A stretch of 64,000 nt of DNA from Rhizobiaceae bacterium (GCA_023953775.1 JAMLJD010000016.1:1-64000), one strand, 5' to 3'; positions 32,951 to 42,513 are shown, numbered from the stretch's first letter. Numbers and translations: made by a program. Notes: generated by a model from the letters alone, not told the origin.

Positions 32951-35220
32951 GCTGCTGCGCGCCCGGAACCGAGGCCGGATTGTCCGGCGGCACTGGCGGG
33001 GCTTCGCCCACGGCGGGCGAGCTGACGCTTGCCAGCCGCGATCTCGGTGACGGCATGCGGCAGGTCGACCTGTCGGTTCCCGATGCGCATTGCGGTGCCT
33101 GCATCGCCAAGATTGAGCGCGAATTGCGCGGGCTCCCGGGCGTCGTCTCCGCGCGGGTCAACCTTTCGACGCGTCGCGTCGCGGTGCGTTATCGTGGCGA
33201 AGCACCTCCGGTCGCAGACGTGCTCGGCCGCATCGGCTATCCCGCGCATCTGTTCGAGGCCGACGAAGCCGGCCGCGATCCTCTGCTTGCGGAACTCATC
33301 CGGGCTCTGGCGGTGTCGGGATTCGCCGCCGGGAACATCATGCTGCTGTCGGTCTCGGTGTGGTCGGGCGCGGACGATTCGACCCGCGACCTGTTCCACT
33401 GGCTTTCGGCGCTGATCGCCATTCCGGCCCTCATCTTCGCGGGCCGGATCTTCTTCCGCTCGGCGTGGAACGCGCTTCGCCACGGGCGCATGAACATGGA
33501 TGTGCCGATCGCGCTGGGGATTTCACTGGCCTACGGCCTGAGCCTCTACGAAACGATGATCCACGGGCCACACGCCTATTTCGACGCAGCGGTCTCGCTC
33601 CTGTTCTTCCTGCTCATCGGCAGGACGCTCGACCACGTCATGCGCGAAAAGGCGCGGTCCACCGTGGCGGGACTGGCGCGGCTCGCCCCGCGCGGTGCGC
33701 TCGCCCTGCGCGACGACGGCTCGCGTGACTTCGTGCCGATCGGCGAGATCGAGCCTGGAATGCGGCTGCAGATCGCCGCGGGCGACAGGATTCCCGTCGA
33801 CGGGATCATCCGTTCGGGATCGTCGAGCCTCGATATGTCGATCGTGACCGGCGAAAGCGCGCCCGTTGCCGCGCGTGCCGGCCAGGAGGTCAAGGCCGGT
33901 GCCCTCAATCTGGAGGGACCCGTGATGATCGAGGTCTCGGCCGCAGCGCGCGACTCCTTCCTGTCCGCGATGATACGGCTGATGGAAGCGGCCGAAGGAG
34001 GCCGCGCGCGCTATCGCCGCATCGCCGACCGTGCTTCCGCACTCTACTCACCGGTCGTCCATGTCGCCGCCCTGCTTACCTTCCTCGGCTGGATGGCGGC
34101 GACGGGCGACTGGCATCGGGCGATCACGATCGCGATCGCGGTGCTGATCATCACCTGCCCCTGCGCGCTGGGTCTGGCCGTTCCCATTGTCCAGGTTGTC
34201 GCCGCGCGGCGCCTGTTCGAGAACGGGATCATGGTCAAGGACGGATCGGCGATGGAACGTCTGGCCGAGATCGACACGGTCGTCTTCGACAAGACCGGCA
34301 CTCTGACCACCGGCGTTCCGGAGGCGGAGGTCGACTGCGACGCGGATGAAGAGGCCATCGCCGTCGCGGTGGTGCTGGCCGGCCATTCCCGCCACCCCTT
34401 CGCGCAGGCTATCGCACGGCTCGACACCGGCGGACTGGCCGCGCCCGGGATGATCTCCGATCTTCGGGAGATTCCGGGCCAGGGCATGGAGGGACGGTTC
34501 GGGGGATCGCTGTGGCGGCTGGGCCGGGCCGCATGGGCTCTGCCGACCACGCGCGAACCGACGAGCCCGGCTGTCGGAACGGTCCTGTCGCGCGACGGGC
34601 TTCAGGTCGCCAGGTTCGGCTTCGTCGAGACACTGCGCGCCGGCGCCGTCGACGCGGTGCGCCAGCTCAAGGGTGAGGGCTACGACGTCGAGTTGCTGTC
34701 CGGCGACCATGACCGCGCCGTGGAAGCCGTGGCGCAAAGAGCGGGTATCGAACGCTATCGGGGCGGCGTACTTCCGGCCGATAAGGTTGAACGGCTGCAC
34801 GACGTCGCCCGTGAAGGCCGCAAGGCGGCAATGATCGGCGACGGCCTCAACGACGCGCCGGCGCTCGGAGCGGCGCATGTGTCGCTGGCGCCCGCCACCG
34901 CCGCCGATGTCGGGCGCAACGTCGCCGATTTCGTGTTCCTGCGCGAAAGCCTTGCCGCGGTACCGCTTGCGATCGACGTTTCGAAGTCCGCGGGAAAGCT
35001 GATCCGGCAGAACTTCGCGCTGGCGATCGGATACAACGCGCTGGCGGTACCGGTCGCGGTCCTCGGTTACGTGACGCCCCTCGTGGCGGCCGTCGCGATG
35101 TCGCTGTCGTCCATCCTTGTCATTGCCAATGCGATGCGGCTCGGATCGGCCGCCCGCGCCGCGGCGGACCACGATCGCGCTGCCGATACCGACGCGTCAT
35201 CCCTGGTGGCGGCACGATGA
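32947..35220 (+). CDS. ccoI: Copper-transporting P-type ATPase CcoI (FixI)
   Basis: A 757-residue P1B-type ATPase that exports Cu for CuB-site assembly. An N-terminal metal-binding domain carries C49-G-A-C52, with an extra Cys pair at residues 3-4; transmembrane motif C404-P-C406; phosphorylation site D448-K-T-G-T; HP motif in SRHPFAQA; hinge GDGLNDAPAL. ATG 32947 overlaps the ccoH stop. The gene overlaps ccoS by 4 bases. Confidence 0.95.
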   Translation: MSCCAPGTEAGLSGGTGGASPTAGELTLASRDLGDGMRQVDLSVPDAHCGACIAKIERELRGLPGVVSARVNLSTRRVAVRYRGEAPPVADVLGRIGYPAHLFEADEAGRDPLLAELIRALAVSGFAAGNIMLLSVSVWSGADDSTRDLFHWLSALIAIPALIFAGRIFFRSAWNALRHGRMNMDVPIALGISLAYGLSLYETMIHGPHAYFDAAVSLLFFLLIGRTLDHVMREKARSTVAGLARLAPRGALALRDDGSRDFVPIGEIEPGMRLQIAAGDRIPVDGIIRSGSSSLDMSIVTGESAPVAARAGQEVKAGALNLEGPVMIEVSAAARDSFLSAMIRLMEAAEGGRARYRRIADRASALYSPVVHVAALLTFLGWMAATGDWHRAITIAIAVLIITCPCALGLAVPIVQVVAARRLFENGIMVKDGSAMERLAEIDTVVFDKTGTLTTGVPEAEVDCDADEEAIAVAVVLAGHSRHPFAQAIARLDTGGLAAPGMISDLREIPGQGMEGRFGGSLWRLGRAAWALPTTREPTSPAVGTVLSRDGLQVARFGFVETLRAGAVDAVRQLKGEGYDVELLSGDHDRAVEAVAQRAGIERYRGGVLPADKVERLHDVAREGRKAAMIGDGLNDAPALGAAHVSLAPATAADVGRNVADFVFLRESLAAVPLAIDVSKSAGKLIRQNFALAIGYNALAVPVAVLGYVTPLVAAVAMSLSSILVIANAMRLGSAARAAADHDRAADTDASSLVAAR

Positions 35221-35366
35221 CAAACCTCGTCTTTCTCATCCCCGTCGCGCTGTTTCTCGGCGGTCTCGGCCTCGGAGCGTTTCTCTGGTCGCTTCGCAAC
35301 GGACAGTACGAAGACCTCGACGGCGCCGCCGAGCGCATACTCCTGGACGACGACGAGCCGTCCTGA
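35217..35366 (+). CDS. ccoS: cbb3-type oxidase assembly protein CcoS
   Basis: A 49-residue single-helix protein (LVFLIPVALFLGGLGLGAFLWSLRNGQYEDLDGAAERIL). The helix followed by W-x2-R-N/S-GQ-[YF]-[ED]-D-x-[DE] and an acidic tail is the CcoS signature. It is required for cofactor insertion into cbb3 oxidase. It closes the ccoGHIS operon with an ATGA overlap to ccoI. Confidence 0.93.
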   Translation: MTNLVFLIPVALFLGGLGLGAFLWSLRNGQYEDLDGAAERILLDDDEPS

Positions 35367-35476
35367 CGACAGCATTCCGAGGCCGGTCGACATCACCCGG
35401 CGTTCGCAAAGCGCACGGCTTCGAGGCGAGGAAGCGTTCTGTGCGCGCCTCGCGAGCCGCGCGGCCGTCAAGCCAT

Positions 35477-36100
35477 TCAGCTGCTACCGTTGTCGGTGAT
35501 CCCGGCAGCCCGTGCGCAGACCACGAGGATGCGCGCATCCTCGGCGCCGGCCGACGCATAGAGGTGGCCGCGGCGGCTGTCGAAATAGATGCTCTCGCCC
35601 GCCTCCAGTGTCACCGGCGAATCATTCTCCAGGAGCACGGTCACACGGCCCTCCAGAACGAGCAGGAACTCCTCGCCCGGATGGGTGACGAAGCGATCGA
35701 AGCGCATCTTCTCGAAGGCGCGCAGTGTGCCCAGCATGGGCGTCATCGCCTTGTGCCAAAGCTCCGGGAACAGCATCTCGTAGCTGTAGTTCTCGGTTTC
35801 GTGGAGCATGAACTCGCCCCTGCGGGCGACCGCCACCTCGCCGGGCTTGAACTGGTCGCCCTGCGCCGTGAACAGCGCCGCCAGATCGACGCCCAAACCG
35901 TCGGCAAGCTGGCTGAAGCGATCATAGGTCAGTGCCATGCGGCCGCGCTCGACCTTGGAAACCGTGGAGATTGCCAGCCTGGCGCGTTCGGCGACCTCGG
36001 CCAGCGTCAGGCCCTTCTCGAGCCGGATCTGGCGCAGCCTTTCGCCCATGCGGACCCGACGGTCCTCCCGATCCGGTACGGCGTTGATGCTTTTGTCCAT
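35477..36100 (-). CDS. XRE-family regulator with C-terminal cupin domain
   Basis: A 207-residue regulator: an N-terminal HTH_XRE (LRQIRLEKGLTLAEVAERARLAISTVSKVERGRMALTYD, residues ~22-60) and a C-terminal cupin (FVTHPGEEFLLVLEGRVTVLLEN, then YFDSRRGHLYAS) that usually binds a small effector. Proteins of this build (PuuR/DdrA-like) repress or activate amino-acid and polyamine catabolism genes. It is divergent from the 36220-43490 operon, with two tandem operators in the gap, and is very probably its local regulator. Confidence 0.88.
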   Translation of the reverse strand: MDKSINAVPDREDRRVRMGERLRQIRLEKGLTLAEVAERARLAISTVSKVERGRMALTYDRFSQLADGLGVDLAALFTAQGDQFKPGEVAVARRGEFMLHETENYSYEMLFPELWHKAMTPMLGTLRAFEKMRFDRFVTHPGEEFLLVLEGRVTVLLENDSPVTLEAGESIYFDSRRGHLYASAGAEDARILVVCARAAGITDNGSS

Positions 36101-36142
36101 GCCCTGAGTCTAACCGTGTCGGCCTCGCGCGTCCATCGCACA

Positions 36143-36180
36143 TTTTCGCATCGGAAAATTTAAGTTTTCCAATCGGAAAA
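36143..36180. promoter_or_regulatory. Two tandem 16-bp operators for the XRE-cupin regulator
   Basis: TTTTCG-CATC-GGAAAA (36143-36158) and TTTTCC-AATC-GGAAAA (36165-36180) share the form TTTTCS-MATC-GGAAAA and are 22 bp apart centre to centre, i.e. two helical turns, so two dimers could bind the same face. They lie 42 bases from the regulator start and 39 from the first operon gene. Assignment to this regulator is inferred from position. Confidence 0.8.
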
Positions 36181-36219
36181 TCTTTGTTACGCTTCGGCAA
36201 AAGCGGGGGAAACAGGACC

Positions 36220-37356
36220 TTGGTTGCCGAAAGGTTCGACATCGCCGTCATCGGCGCGGGCATAGCCGGCGCCTCGGTCGCCAGCGAATTGTCGGCGCGC
36301 CACAAGGTGGTATTGATCGAGCGCGAGGCGCAACCGGGCTATCACACGACCGGCCGATCCGCCGCGCTGTTCTCCGAAACCTACGGGCCGGCGCCGATCC
36401 GGGCGCTGTCCCGCGCCTCGGCGGCGTTCTTTCGCAGCCCGCCGGACGGCTTCGCGGAGACCGCGCTTGTGTCGCCGCGCGGGGTGATGATGGTCGCCCG
36501 CGAGGATCAGATGGCGGCACTGGACCGGCTGGCGCGGGAATCGGCCGGGCACGACGGCAACAGGCTGGTCGACGGGCGGGCGGCGCGCGAACTGGTCCCG
36601 CTGCTGCGCGAGGGCTATGCCCGGGGCGCATTCGTCGAGGCCAACGCCGCTGACATCGACGTGCACGCGCTCCACCATGGCTATCTTCGCGGCTTTCGGC
36701 GCAATGGCGGAGCGCTCAGGACGGACGCCGGCGTGGTCGGCATCGACAGGAGCGGCGCGTCCTGGCGGATCGAGGCGCGCGGCGCGGCGTTCGACGTCGA
36801 CATCGTCGTCAACGCCGCCGGAGCCTGGGCGGACGAGATCGCTGCGCTTGCCGGCGCGGGAGTGGTCGGCCTGGTGCCGAAAAGGCGCACGGCGATGGTG
36901 GTCGATGCGCCGGCCGGCATCGATCCCGAGCCATGGCCGATGGTGGTCGATATCGACGAAGGCTTCTACCTGAAACCCGATGCCGGCCGCCTGCTCATCT
37001 CGCCGGCGGACGAGACGCCCTCGCCGCCCTGCGACGCACAGCCCGACGAGTACGACGTGGCGCTCTGCGTCGACCGCATCGAAACCGCCTTCGATCTCAG
37101 GATCGCACGCATCGACAACAAATGGGCCGGCCTGCGCAGCTTCGTGGCCGACAAGGTCCCGGTCGCCGGCTACGACATGGCCGCGCCCGGCTTCTTCTGG
37201 CTGGCCGGCCAAGGGGGCTACGGCATCCAGTCGGCGCCGGCCCTGGCGCGCGCCGCCGCGGCACTGGTCGACGGGCGCGGCCTTCCGGTCGACATCGCCG
37301 ATCAGGGCGTCCATGCCGACGCGCTCGCACCGGCCAGGCTGGAGCGCGCGGCATGA
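36220..37356 (+). CDS. FAD-dependent D-amino-acid dehydrogenase (DauA-like)
   Basis: A 378-residue DAO-family flavoprotein: FAD motif DIAVIGAGIAGASVASEL at the N-terminus, then REAQPGYHTTGRSAALFSETYG, which closely resembles D-arginine dehydrogenase DauA of Pseudomonas, and C-terminal FFWLAGQGGYGIQ. Such enzymes oxidise D-amino acids to 2-oxo acids via an imine. A TTG at 36220, 9 bases after GGGGGA, is the likely start; no suitable ATG exists. It leads an operon that ends with a DauB-like gene. Substrate could be another D-amino acid or secondary amine. Confidence 0.82.
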   Translation: MVAERFDIAVIGAGIAGASVASELSARHKVVLIEREAQPGYHTTGRSAALFSETYGPAPIRALSRASAAFFRSPPDGFAETALVSPRGVMMVAREDQMAALDRLARESAGHDGNRLVDGRAARELVPLLREGYARGAFVEANAADIDVHALHHGYLRGFRRNGGALRTDAGVVGIDRSGASWRIEARGAAFDVDIVVNAAGAWADEIAALAGAGVVGLVPKRRTAMVVDAPAGIDPEPWPMVVDIDEGFYLKPDAGRLLISPADETPSPPCDAQPDEYDVALCVDRIETAFDLRIARIDNKWAGLRSFVADKVPVAGYDMAAPGFFWLAGQGGYGIQSAPALARAAAALVDGRGLPVDIADQGVHADALAPARLERAA

Positions 37357-38639
37357 TCGCGCTCGTCCCCGTCGCGGCCGTCATCCTGCTCGTGTCGGGC
37401 CTGGCGCTCGCCTATGTCATCGGCGCCTCGGCGGTGCTCGCCTTCCTCGCCACCGACAATTCGCGCTATCTGGCCATCCTGCCGCAGCAGATCTTCTCGA
37501 AGATCGACGTCTTCGCACTGATGGCGATGCCGCTGTTCATTCTCGCCGGCGAGGTGATGAATCGCGGCGGCGTCACGCGCGCGCTGATCGACCTGTCGAT
37601 GGCGCTGGTCGGCCGCCTGCCCGGCGGGCTCGGCCACGTCAACATCATGACCAGCGTCTTCTTCGCCGGCATCTCGGGGTCGGCGGTCGCCGACGCGGCG
37701 GCGCTTTCCAACACGCTGGTGCCGGCGATGCGCGAGCGCGGCTACACCGAGGTCTATGCCGGCGCCGTCACGGCGGCCTCGTCGATCATCGGGCCGATCG
37801 TGCCGCCGTCGATCATCCTGATCTTCTACGGCGCGCTGATGGGAACGTCGGTCACCGCGCTGTTCCTGGCCGGCATCCTGCCGGGCCTTCTGCTGGCAGC
37901 GGCCCTGTTCGTGGTCAACGCCTTCTACGCCTGGAAGGACGACCACCCCCGGCTGGCGCGCGGCGAGACGCCGCCGCTGGTGCCCACCTTCCTGCGTTCC
38001 GCGCCCGCGCTCGTCCTGCCTCTGGTCATCGTCGGCGGCATCGTGCTCGGCTGGATGACGCCGACGGAAGCCGCGGCCGTCGCGGTGTTCGCGGCCCTTG
38101 CTGCCGGCTCCTTCTACGAAGGGCTGACCGTCGAGGGCGTCCTGGCCAGCCTCAAGCGGACCGCCACCCTGTCGGGGTCGATCTTCATGATCATCGCGGC
38201 GATCGCCGCGCTCGGCCATCTCGGCGCGCTGGAGCGCCTGCCCGAAGCGATCTCGGCGATCGTCGTCGATCTCGGGCTCTGCCCGATCGAGTTCATGATC
38301 CTTCTGAACATCATCCTGATCGTCGCCGGCATGGTGCTCGACGTCCCCGTCGCGCTGGCGCTGCTCGTACCGCTGCTCGCGCCGGTGGCGCTGGCGCAGG
38401 GCGCCGACCCGGTGCATCTCGGCATCGTGGTCTGCTTCAACCTGTGCATCGGGCTGGTGTCGCCGCCGCTCGGCGGCTGCCTGCTGGTGGTCTCGGCGGT
38501 GACCGGCACAAACTACTGGCGGCTGGCGCGGGCGGTCATCCCGTTCGTCGCAGTCGAAATCATCGTTCTCGGCATCCTCGTTTCCGTGCCCGAGATCAGC
38601 CTTTTCATTCCGCGCGCCTTCGGGCTCGGCGGCGGATAG
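37353..38639 (+). CDS. TRAP transporter large permease (DctM type)
   Basis: A 428-residue, roughly 12-helix membrane protein; MAMPLFILAGEVMNRGGVTRALIDL, the AGISGSAVADAAALSNTLVPAM loop and GPIVPPSIILIFYGALMG are DctM/YiaN hallmarks. It carries out sodium-driven solute uptake with DctQ and DctP. Unusually, the large permease gene precedes those for the binding protein and the small permease. The ATG overlaps the upstream dehydrogenase stop, coupling uptake to oxidation. Confidence 0.93.
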   Translation: MIALVPVAAVILLVSGLALAYVIGASAVLAFLATDNSRYLAILPQQIFSKIDVFALMAMPLFILAGEVMNRGGVTRALIDLSMALVGRLPGGLGHVNIMTSVFFAGISGSAVADAAALSNTLVPAMRERGYTEVYAGAVTAASSIIGPIVPPSIILIFYGALMGTSVTALFLAGILPGLLLAAALFVVNAFYAWKDDHPRLARGETPPLVPTFLRSAPALVLPLVIVGGIVLGWMTPTEAAAVAVFAALAAGSFYEGLTVEGVLASLKRTATLSGSIFMIIAAIAALGHLGALERLPEAISAIVVDLGLCPIEFMILLNIILIVAGMVLDVPVALALLVPLLAPVALAQGADPVHLGIVVCFNLCIGLVSPPLGGCLLVVSAVTGTNYWRLARAVIPFVAVEIIVLGILVSVPEISLFIPRAFGLGGG

Positions 38640-38687
38640 GAAACGCGCATTCATGGACCCGGAAGACAACAAACAGGAGGACGTGCA

Positions 38688-39662
38688 ATGAAACTCATCC
38701 AATTCGGTGCCGCGGCGGCCTTCGCCGTATCGCTGGCATTCGCCGTACCCGCGCAGGCGCAGGTCAAGGTGGCGCTCGACAGCCCGCCCGACCTTCAGGG
38801 CTCGGGCAGCTATGTCTGGGCGCACACCTTCGTCACGCACCTGAACGACAACGGCATGAAGGCCGAGGAATATCAGCGCGGCGCGCTCGGCGGCGACGAC
38901 GAGCTGTTCGACCAGGTCAGCCAGGGTCTGCTGGAAGTCTCGATGTCGCCGCTCGGCATCGTTGCCTCGCTCGACAAGATGATCTTCGGGCTCCGGCTGC
39001 CCTACTTCTTCGATGGCATGGCCGAGGTGGACAAGGCGCTCTACGCCGGCGGCATGCTCGAGAAGATCAACGAAAAGACGACCCCGAACGGCGTCCGCGT
39101 TCTCGGCGTGAACACGGTCGGACAGGGCAGCGGCATCTTCAACACCAAGCATCCGGTCGAGAAGGTCGCGGACATGGCCGACCTCAGAATGCGCGCGCTC
39201 GACGAGACCCAGATCGAGCTGTTCAAGGCCTGGGGCTCGACCGGCACCATCGTCAGCTGGGCCGAAGTGCCGAACGCACTTCAGACCGGCGTCGCCGACG
39301 GCTACCTCAACCCGCCGATCGTCCCGCTTCTGTTCGGCCATACCGACTTCATCAAGCATTTCACCGACGCCGAGATCTCGCCGTCGCTGCGCATCACCAT
39401 CGTCTCGGAAGACTGGTACCAGGGCTTGTCCGACGCCGACCGCGCGACGGTCGACGCCGCCGCCGAGGCCGCCAACAAGGCCAACCGCGACTGGCTCGGC
39501 TCGCAGGGCAGCGTCTACGACAAGCTCAAGGAGGCGGGCGTTTCGATCGTCGAACTCGGCGACGCCGAGCGCGAGGAATTCCGCAAGGCGTCCGAGACGA
39601 CCTATCTGAGCCTGCTGTCGCAGGAGCAGTTCGACATGTGGAAGGCCGCGAAGGGCAACTAG
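38688..39662 (+). CDS. TRAP transporter substrate-binding protein (DctP type)
   Basis: A 324-residue periplasmic binding protein with a Sec signal (FGAAAAFAVSLAFAVPAQA) and the DctP pattern: GGDDELFDQVSQGLLEVSMSPLG, then MRALDETQIELFKAWGSTGTIVSWAEVPNALQTGVADGY. The conserved Arg that pairs with a substrate carboxylate is probably in LRMRALDE. It therefore probably delivers an organic or amino acid to the DctM/DctQ pair. Preceded by GGAGG. Confidence 0.93.
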   Translation: MKLIQFGAAAAFAVSLAFAVPAQAQVKVALDSPPDLQGSGSYVWAHTFVTHLNDNGMKAEEYQRGALGGDDELFDQVSQGLLEVSMSPLGIVASLDKMIFGLRLPYFFDGMAEVDKALYAGGMLEKINEKTTPNGVRVLGVNTVGQGSGIFNTKHPVEKVADMADLRMRALDETQIELFKAWGSTGTIVSWAEVPNALQTGVADGYLNPPIVPLLFGHTDFIKHFTDAEISPSLRITIVSEDWYQGLSDADRATVDAAAEAANKANRDWLGSQGSVYDKLKEAGVSIVELGDAEREEFRKASETTYLSLLSQEQFDMWKAAKGN

Positions 39663-39665
39663 CCG

Positions 39666-40214
39666 GTGCGCGCCGCCTCGTTCCTGACCCGTCTGTCGGA
39701 CGGGCTCAACAGGATCGCGCTCGCGGGCGCGATCACGGCGGTCGTCGTCATGGCGGCCGCCGCGGCCTACCAGGTCGTGGCGCGCTACATCTTCGACGCG
39801 CCGCCGATCTGGACGGAGGAGCTCGCACGCCGCGCCATGGTCTGGGCCGGCATGCTCGGCGCCTCGGTGGCGTTCCACGAGCGCTCCGACCCGACGCTGT
39901 TTCCGCAGATGGCGGCGCGGGTCGGCCGCAGCGGAACATGGCTTGCCCTGATCCGCGTCGCAGGCGTCGCGGTCTTCGCCGCGCCGGTCCTCTATTATTC
40001 GCTGTTCGGCCCCGGCATGACCCTGGCGCGCGGCTTTCTCGGCCGCAGCCTGGAGCGCGAGGCCGAGATGCTCGGCGTGGCGATGGTCTGGTTCACCGCC
40101 GCTGTCCCGGTCGCCTTCGTCATCATCGTCGTCCATGCCGTCGCGGGGTTCGCACGCCATCTCTCCAACGCGCCCGAACCCGTCGACGCACCTCCCGAAG
40201 AAAGCCTTCCATGA
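39666..40214 (+). CDS. TRAP transporter small permease (DctQ type)
   Basis: A 182-residue protein with four hydrophobic segments and the DctQ-type PPIWTEELARRAMVWAGMLGASVAFHE motif. It starts at GTG 39666, three bases after the binding-protein stop, and overlaps the M81 peptidase start by 4 bases. It completes the tripartite transporter. Confidence 0.9.
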   Translation: MRAASFLTRLSDGLNRIALAGAITAVVVMAAAAAYQVVARYIFDAPPIWTEELARRAMVWAGMLGASVAFHERSDPTLFPQMAARVGRSGTWLALIRVAGVAVFAAPVLYYSLFGPGMTLARGFLGRSLEREAEMLGVAMVWFTAAVPVAFVIIVVHAVAGFARHLSNAPEPVDAPPEESLP

Positions 40215-41662
40215 AGCTGTTCATCGCCAGCCTGAGCACCGAAACCAATTCCTTCTCGCCGCTGCCGACCGGACGGCTGAGCTTCGAGGAAGGGGCGATC
40301 TCGCGCGAAGCGTCGCGCGGGCCGGTCCAGTACTGGTCGGCGCCGATGAAAATCTGGCGCGACGCCGCCGAGGCGAAGGGCTGGGACGTGGCCGAAAGCC
40401 TGACCGCGCACGCACAGCCCGCCGGTCCCACCGTGAGGCAGGTCTACGAGGAGTTCCGCGACGAGATCCTCGCCGATCTCGAGGCGGCGCTGCCGGTCGA
40501 CGCGATCCTCTTGTCGCTGCACGGCGCGATGATCGCCGACGGCTATGACGATTGCGAAGGCGATCTGATCAGCCATTGCCGCCGCATCGCCGGCCCCAAG
40601 GCCGTGATCGGCGGCCTGCTCGATCCGCATTGCCACCTGACGGAGGCGATGCTCGAGGACTCCACCCTGCTGGTGGCCTACAAGGAATACCCGCATGTCG
40701 ACATTCCCGAGAGGGCGCGCGACCTGTTCCGTCTCACCGCCGACGCGGCCGAGGGGAACACCACACCGGTGATGCGCGACTATGACTGCCACATGATCTG
40801 CGCCATGCACACGCCCTACGAGCCGATGCGTGGCTTCGTCGACATGCTGGCGGAACGCGAGCGCGAGGACGGCATCCTGTCGCTGTCGCTTGCCCACGGC
40901 TTTCCCTGGGGCGACCACGAACGGGTCGGCGCACGAATGCTGGTGATCACCGACGGCGATAGCGAGCGCGCTTCTTTGCTGGCTAAGGAAATCGGCGACC
41001 ACCTCTATTCGCTGCGCCGCGAGATCATGCGGCCCTATCCGGATATTTCGGGCGCGCTCGACCGTGCCACCGCCGCGAACAACGGCCCGGTGGTGCTGGC
41101 CGACGTTTCCGACAATGCCGGCGGCGGGGCACCCAGCGACGCGACGTTCCTGCTGGAAGCGATGCTGGAGCGCGGCGTCACCGACGCGGTGATCGGCATC
41201 TACTGGGATCCGGTCGCCGTGCGCATCTGCCGCGAGGCCGGCGAGGGCGCGACCCTCGACCTCAGGCTCGGTGGCAAATGCGGGCCGATGTCGGGCAATC
41301 CGCTCGATCTCACCGTCACCGTCCGCAGGATCGCGTCGGGGCTCACCCAGCGTTTCGGCGAGCTCGCCTCCGCGCTCGGCGAGATGGTCTGGCTGGAAGC
41401 CCACGGCATCGACATCGTCGTCAACGATCACCGCACCCAGACCTTTCACCCCGAGGCCTTCACCGGTCTCGGCATCGACCTTGCCGAGAAGCGCATCGTC
41501 TGCGTGAAGTCCTCGCAGCATTTCCACGCCGGTTTCGCGCCGATCGCCTCCGAGGTGATCCACGTCGCAACGCCCGGGTCGATTACGCCGGACTACGCAT
41601 CCATTCCGTATACGAAACGAAAGCCGAATTACTGGCCGCGCATGGAGAACCCGTTCCAATGA
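40211..41662 (+). CDS. M81 family metallopeptidase (MlrC-like)
   Basis: A 483-residue protein with an N-terminal DUF1485-type domain (FIASLSTETNSFSPLPT; LLSLHGAMIADGYDDCEGD; GLLDPHCHLTEAML with likely metal Asp and His) and a C-terminal MlrC_C domain (SDNAGGGAPSDATFLLEAML). MlrC of sphingomonads hydrolyses peptide bonds in linear, D-residue-containing microcystin fragments. Here it sits between a transporter and two amino-acid dehydrogenases, suggesting intracellular hydrolysis of an imported amide or D-amino-acid peptide. No signal peptide. Overlaps the next gene by 4 bases. Confidence 0.88.
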   Translation: MKLFIASLSTETNSFSPLPTGRLSFEEGAISREASRGPVQYWSAPMKIWRDAAEAKGWDVAESLTAHAQPAGPTVRQVYEEFRDEILADLEAALPVDAILLSLHGAMIADGYDDCEGDLISHCRRIAGPKAVIGGLLDPHCHLTEAMLEDSTLLVAYKEYPHVDIPERARDLFRLTADAAEGNTTPVMRDYDCHMICAMHTPYEPMRGFVDMLAEREREDGILSLSLAHGFPWGDHERVGARMLVITDGDSERASLLAKEIGDHLYSLRREIMRPYPDISGALDRATAANNGPVVLADVSDNAGGGAPSDATFLLEAMLERGVTDAVIGIYWDPVAVRICREAGEGATLDLRLGGKCGPMSGNPLDLTVTVRRIASGLTQRFGELASALGEMVWLEAHGIDIVVNDHRTQTFHPEAFTGLGIDLAEKRIVCVKSSQHFHAGFAPIASEVIHVATPGSITPDYASIPYTKRKPNYWPRMENPFQ

Positions 41663-42513
41663 CCAATCCTCTGATTGCCGACAGGGACCGCTTCGCGAAG
41701 GCATATCCGGAACGCCGCGAGATGGTATCGGGAAGGGAATGGGGCGTGATCGACGCCGGCGAAGCCGGCCCGGCGCTGGTCCTGATCCCCGGCACGCTTG
41801 GCCGCGCCGACATCTTCTGGCAGCAGATCGAGGCGCTGAAGGATCGCGCCCGCGTCATGGCGGTCGCCTATCCCGCGTCCGGCGGCGTGGAGGAATGGGC
41901 CGAAGACCTGGCCGGAATGATGGACCGGCGCGGCATCGCGAAGGCAACCGTGCTCGGTTCCTCGCTCGGCGGCTACCTCGTGCAGTATTTCGCCGCGAAG
42001 CATCCCGACAAGGTCGAACGGCTGATCGGCGCCAACACGCTGCACTCGGTCGCCGACGTGAGGACCCGTCCGCCCTACAGCTCCGACCTCGACGGCGGCC
42101 CGATCGAAGAGTTGCGCGCCGGCTTCGGCACCGGCCTCAAGGCCTGGGCGCAGGCCCACCCCGACCAGGCCGACCTCGTCGAGCTGCTTCTGGCCGAAGT
42201 CGGCGGACGCATTCCCGAACCGGAACTGCGCCAGCGTCTCGAGGCACTCAAGAACGGGCCGGAACTGCCGCCGGTCGGGATCGAGCCGGAGCGCATCGCG
42301 ACCATCGAGGGTGCGGACGACCCCCTGATCCCGCCGCCGATGCGCGAGGCGGTGCGGGCGCGGCTGAAGCCGGCGGTGTCCTACCGCTTCCTCTGGGGCG
42401 GCCATTTCCCCTATGTCGTTCGTCCCGCGCTCTACACGACGCTTCTCGAACAGCAGCTCGGCCTCGACGAGACCGGCGATCCGTGGCCAGCCGGTGCGGT
42501 GCGCGAGGCATGA
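41659..42513 (+). CDS. Alpha/beta-fold hydrolase
   Basis: A 284-residue hydrolase with nucleophile elbow GSSLGGY (Ser near residue 98), oxyanion region LIPGTLGRADIFWQ, Asp in GADDPLIPP and His in WGGHFPYV, so the catalytic triad is complete. Its lid-poor layout resembles maspardin-like or amide/ester hydrolases. It is embedded in the transport/dehydrogenase operon with 4-base overlaps on both sides, so it probably releases an amino acid from an ester, amide or N-acyl precursor. Substrate unknown. Confidence 0.85.
   Translation: MTNPLIADRDRFAKAYPERREMVSGREWGVIDAGEAGPALVLIPGTLGRADIFWQQIEALKDRARVMAVAYPASGGVEEWAEDLAGMMDRRGIAKATVLGSSLGGYLVQYFAAKHPDKVERLIGANTLHSVADVRTRPPYSSDLDGGPIEELRAGFGTGLKAWAQAHPDQADLVELLLAEVGGRIPEPELRQRLEALKNGPELPPVGIEPERIATIEGADDPLIPPPMREAVRARLKPAVSYRFLWGGHFPYVVRPALYTTLLEQQLGLDETGDPWPAGAVREA

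Noticed and set aside
37302-40160. A 952-codon open frame on the minus strand
   Set aside because: Antisense to the TRAP genes, with low-complexity Asp/Arg/Gly/His composition typical of a reverse-strand shadow of high-GC coding DNA.
36980-41662. A single open frame of 1560 codons on the plus strand
   Set aside because: Its first ~1075 codons are the out-of-frame shadow of the dehydrogenase and TRAP genes in GC-rich DNA (Arg/Ala/Pro-rich, no domain); only the last part from ATG 40211 is the real M81 gene.
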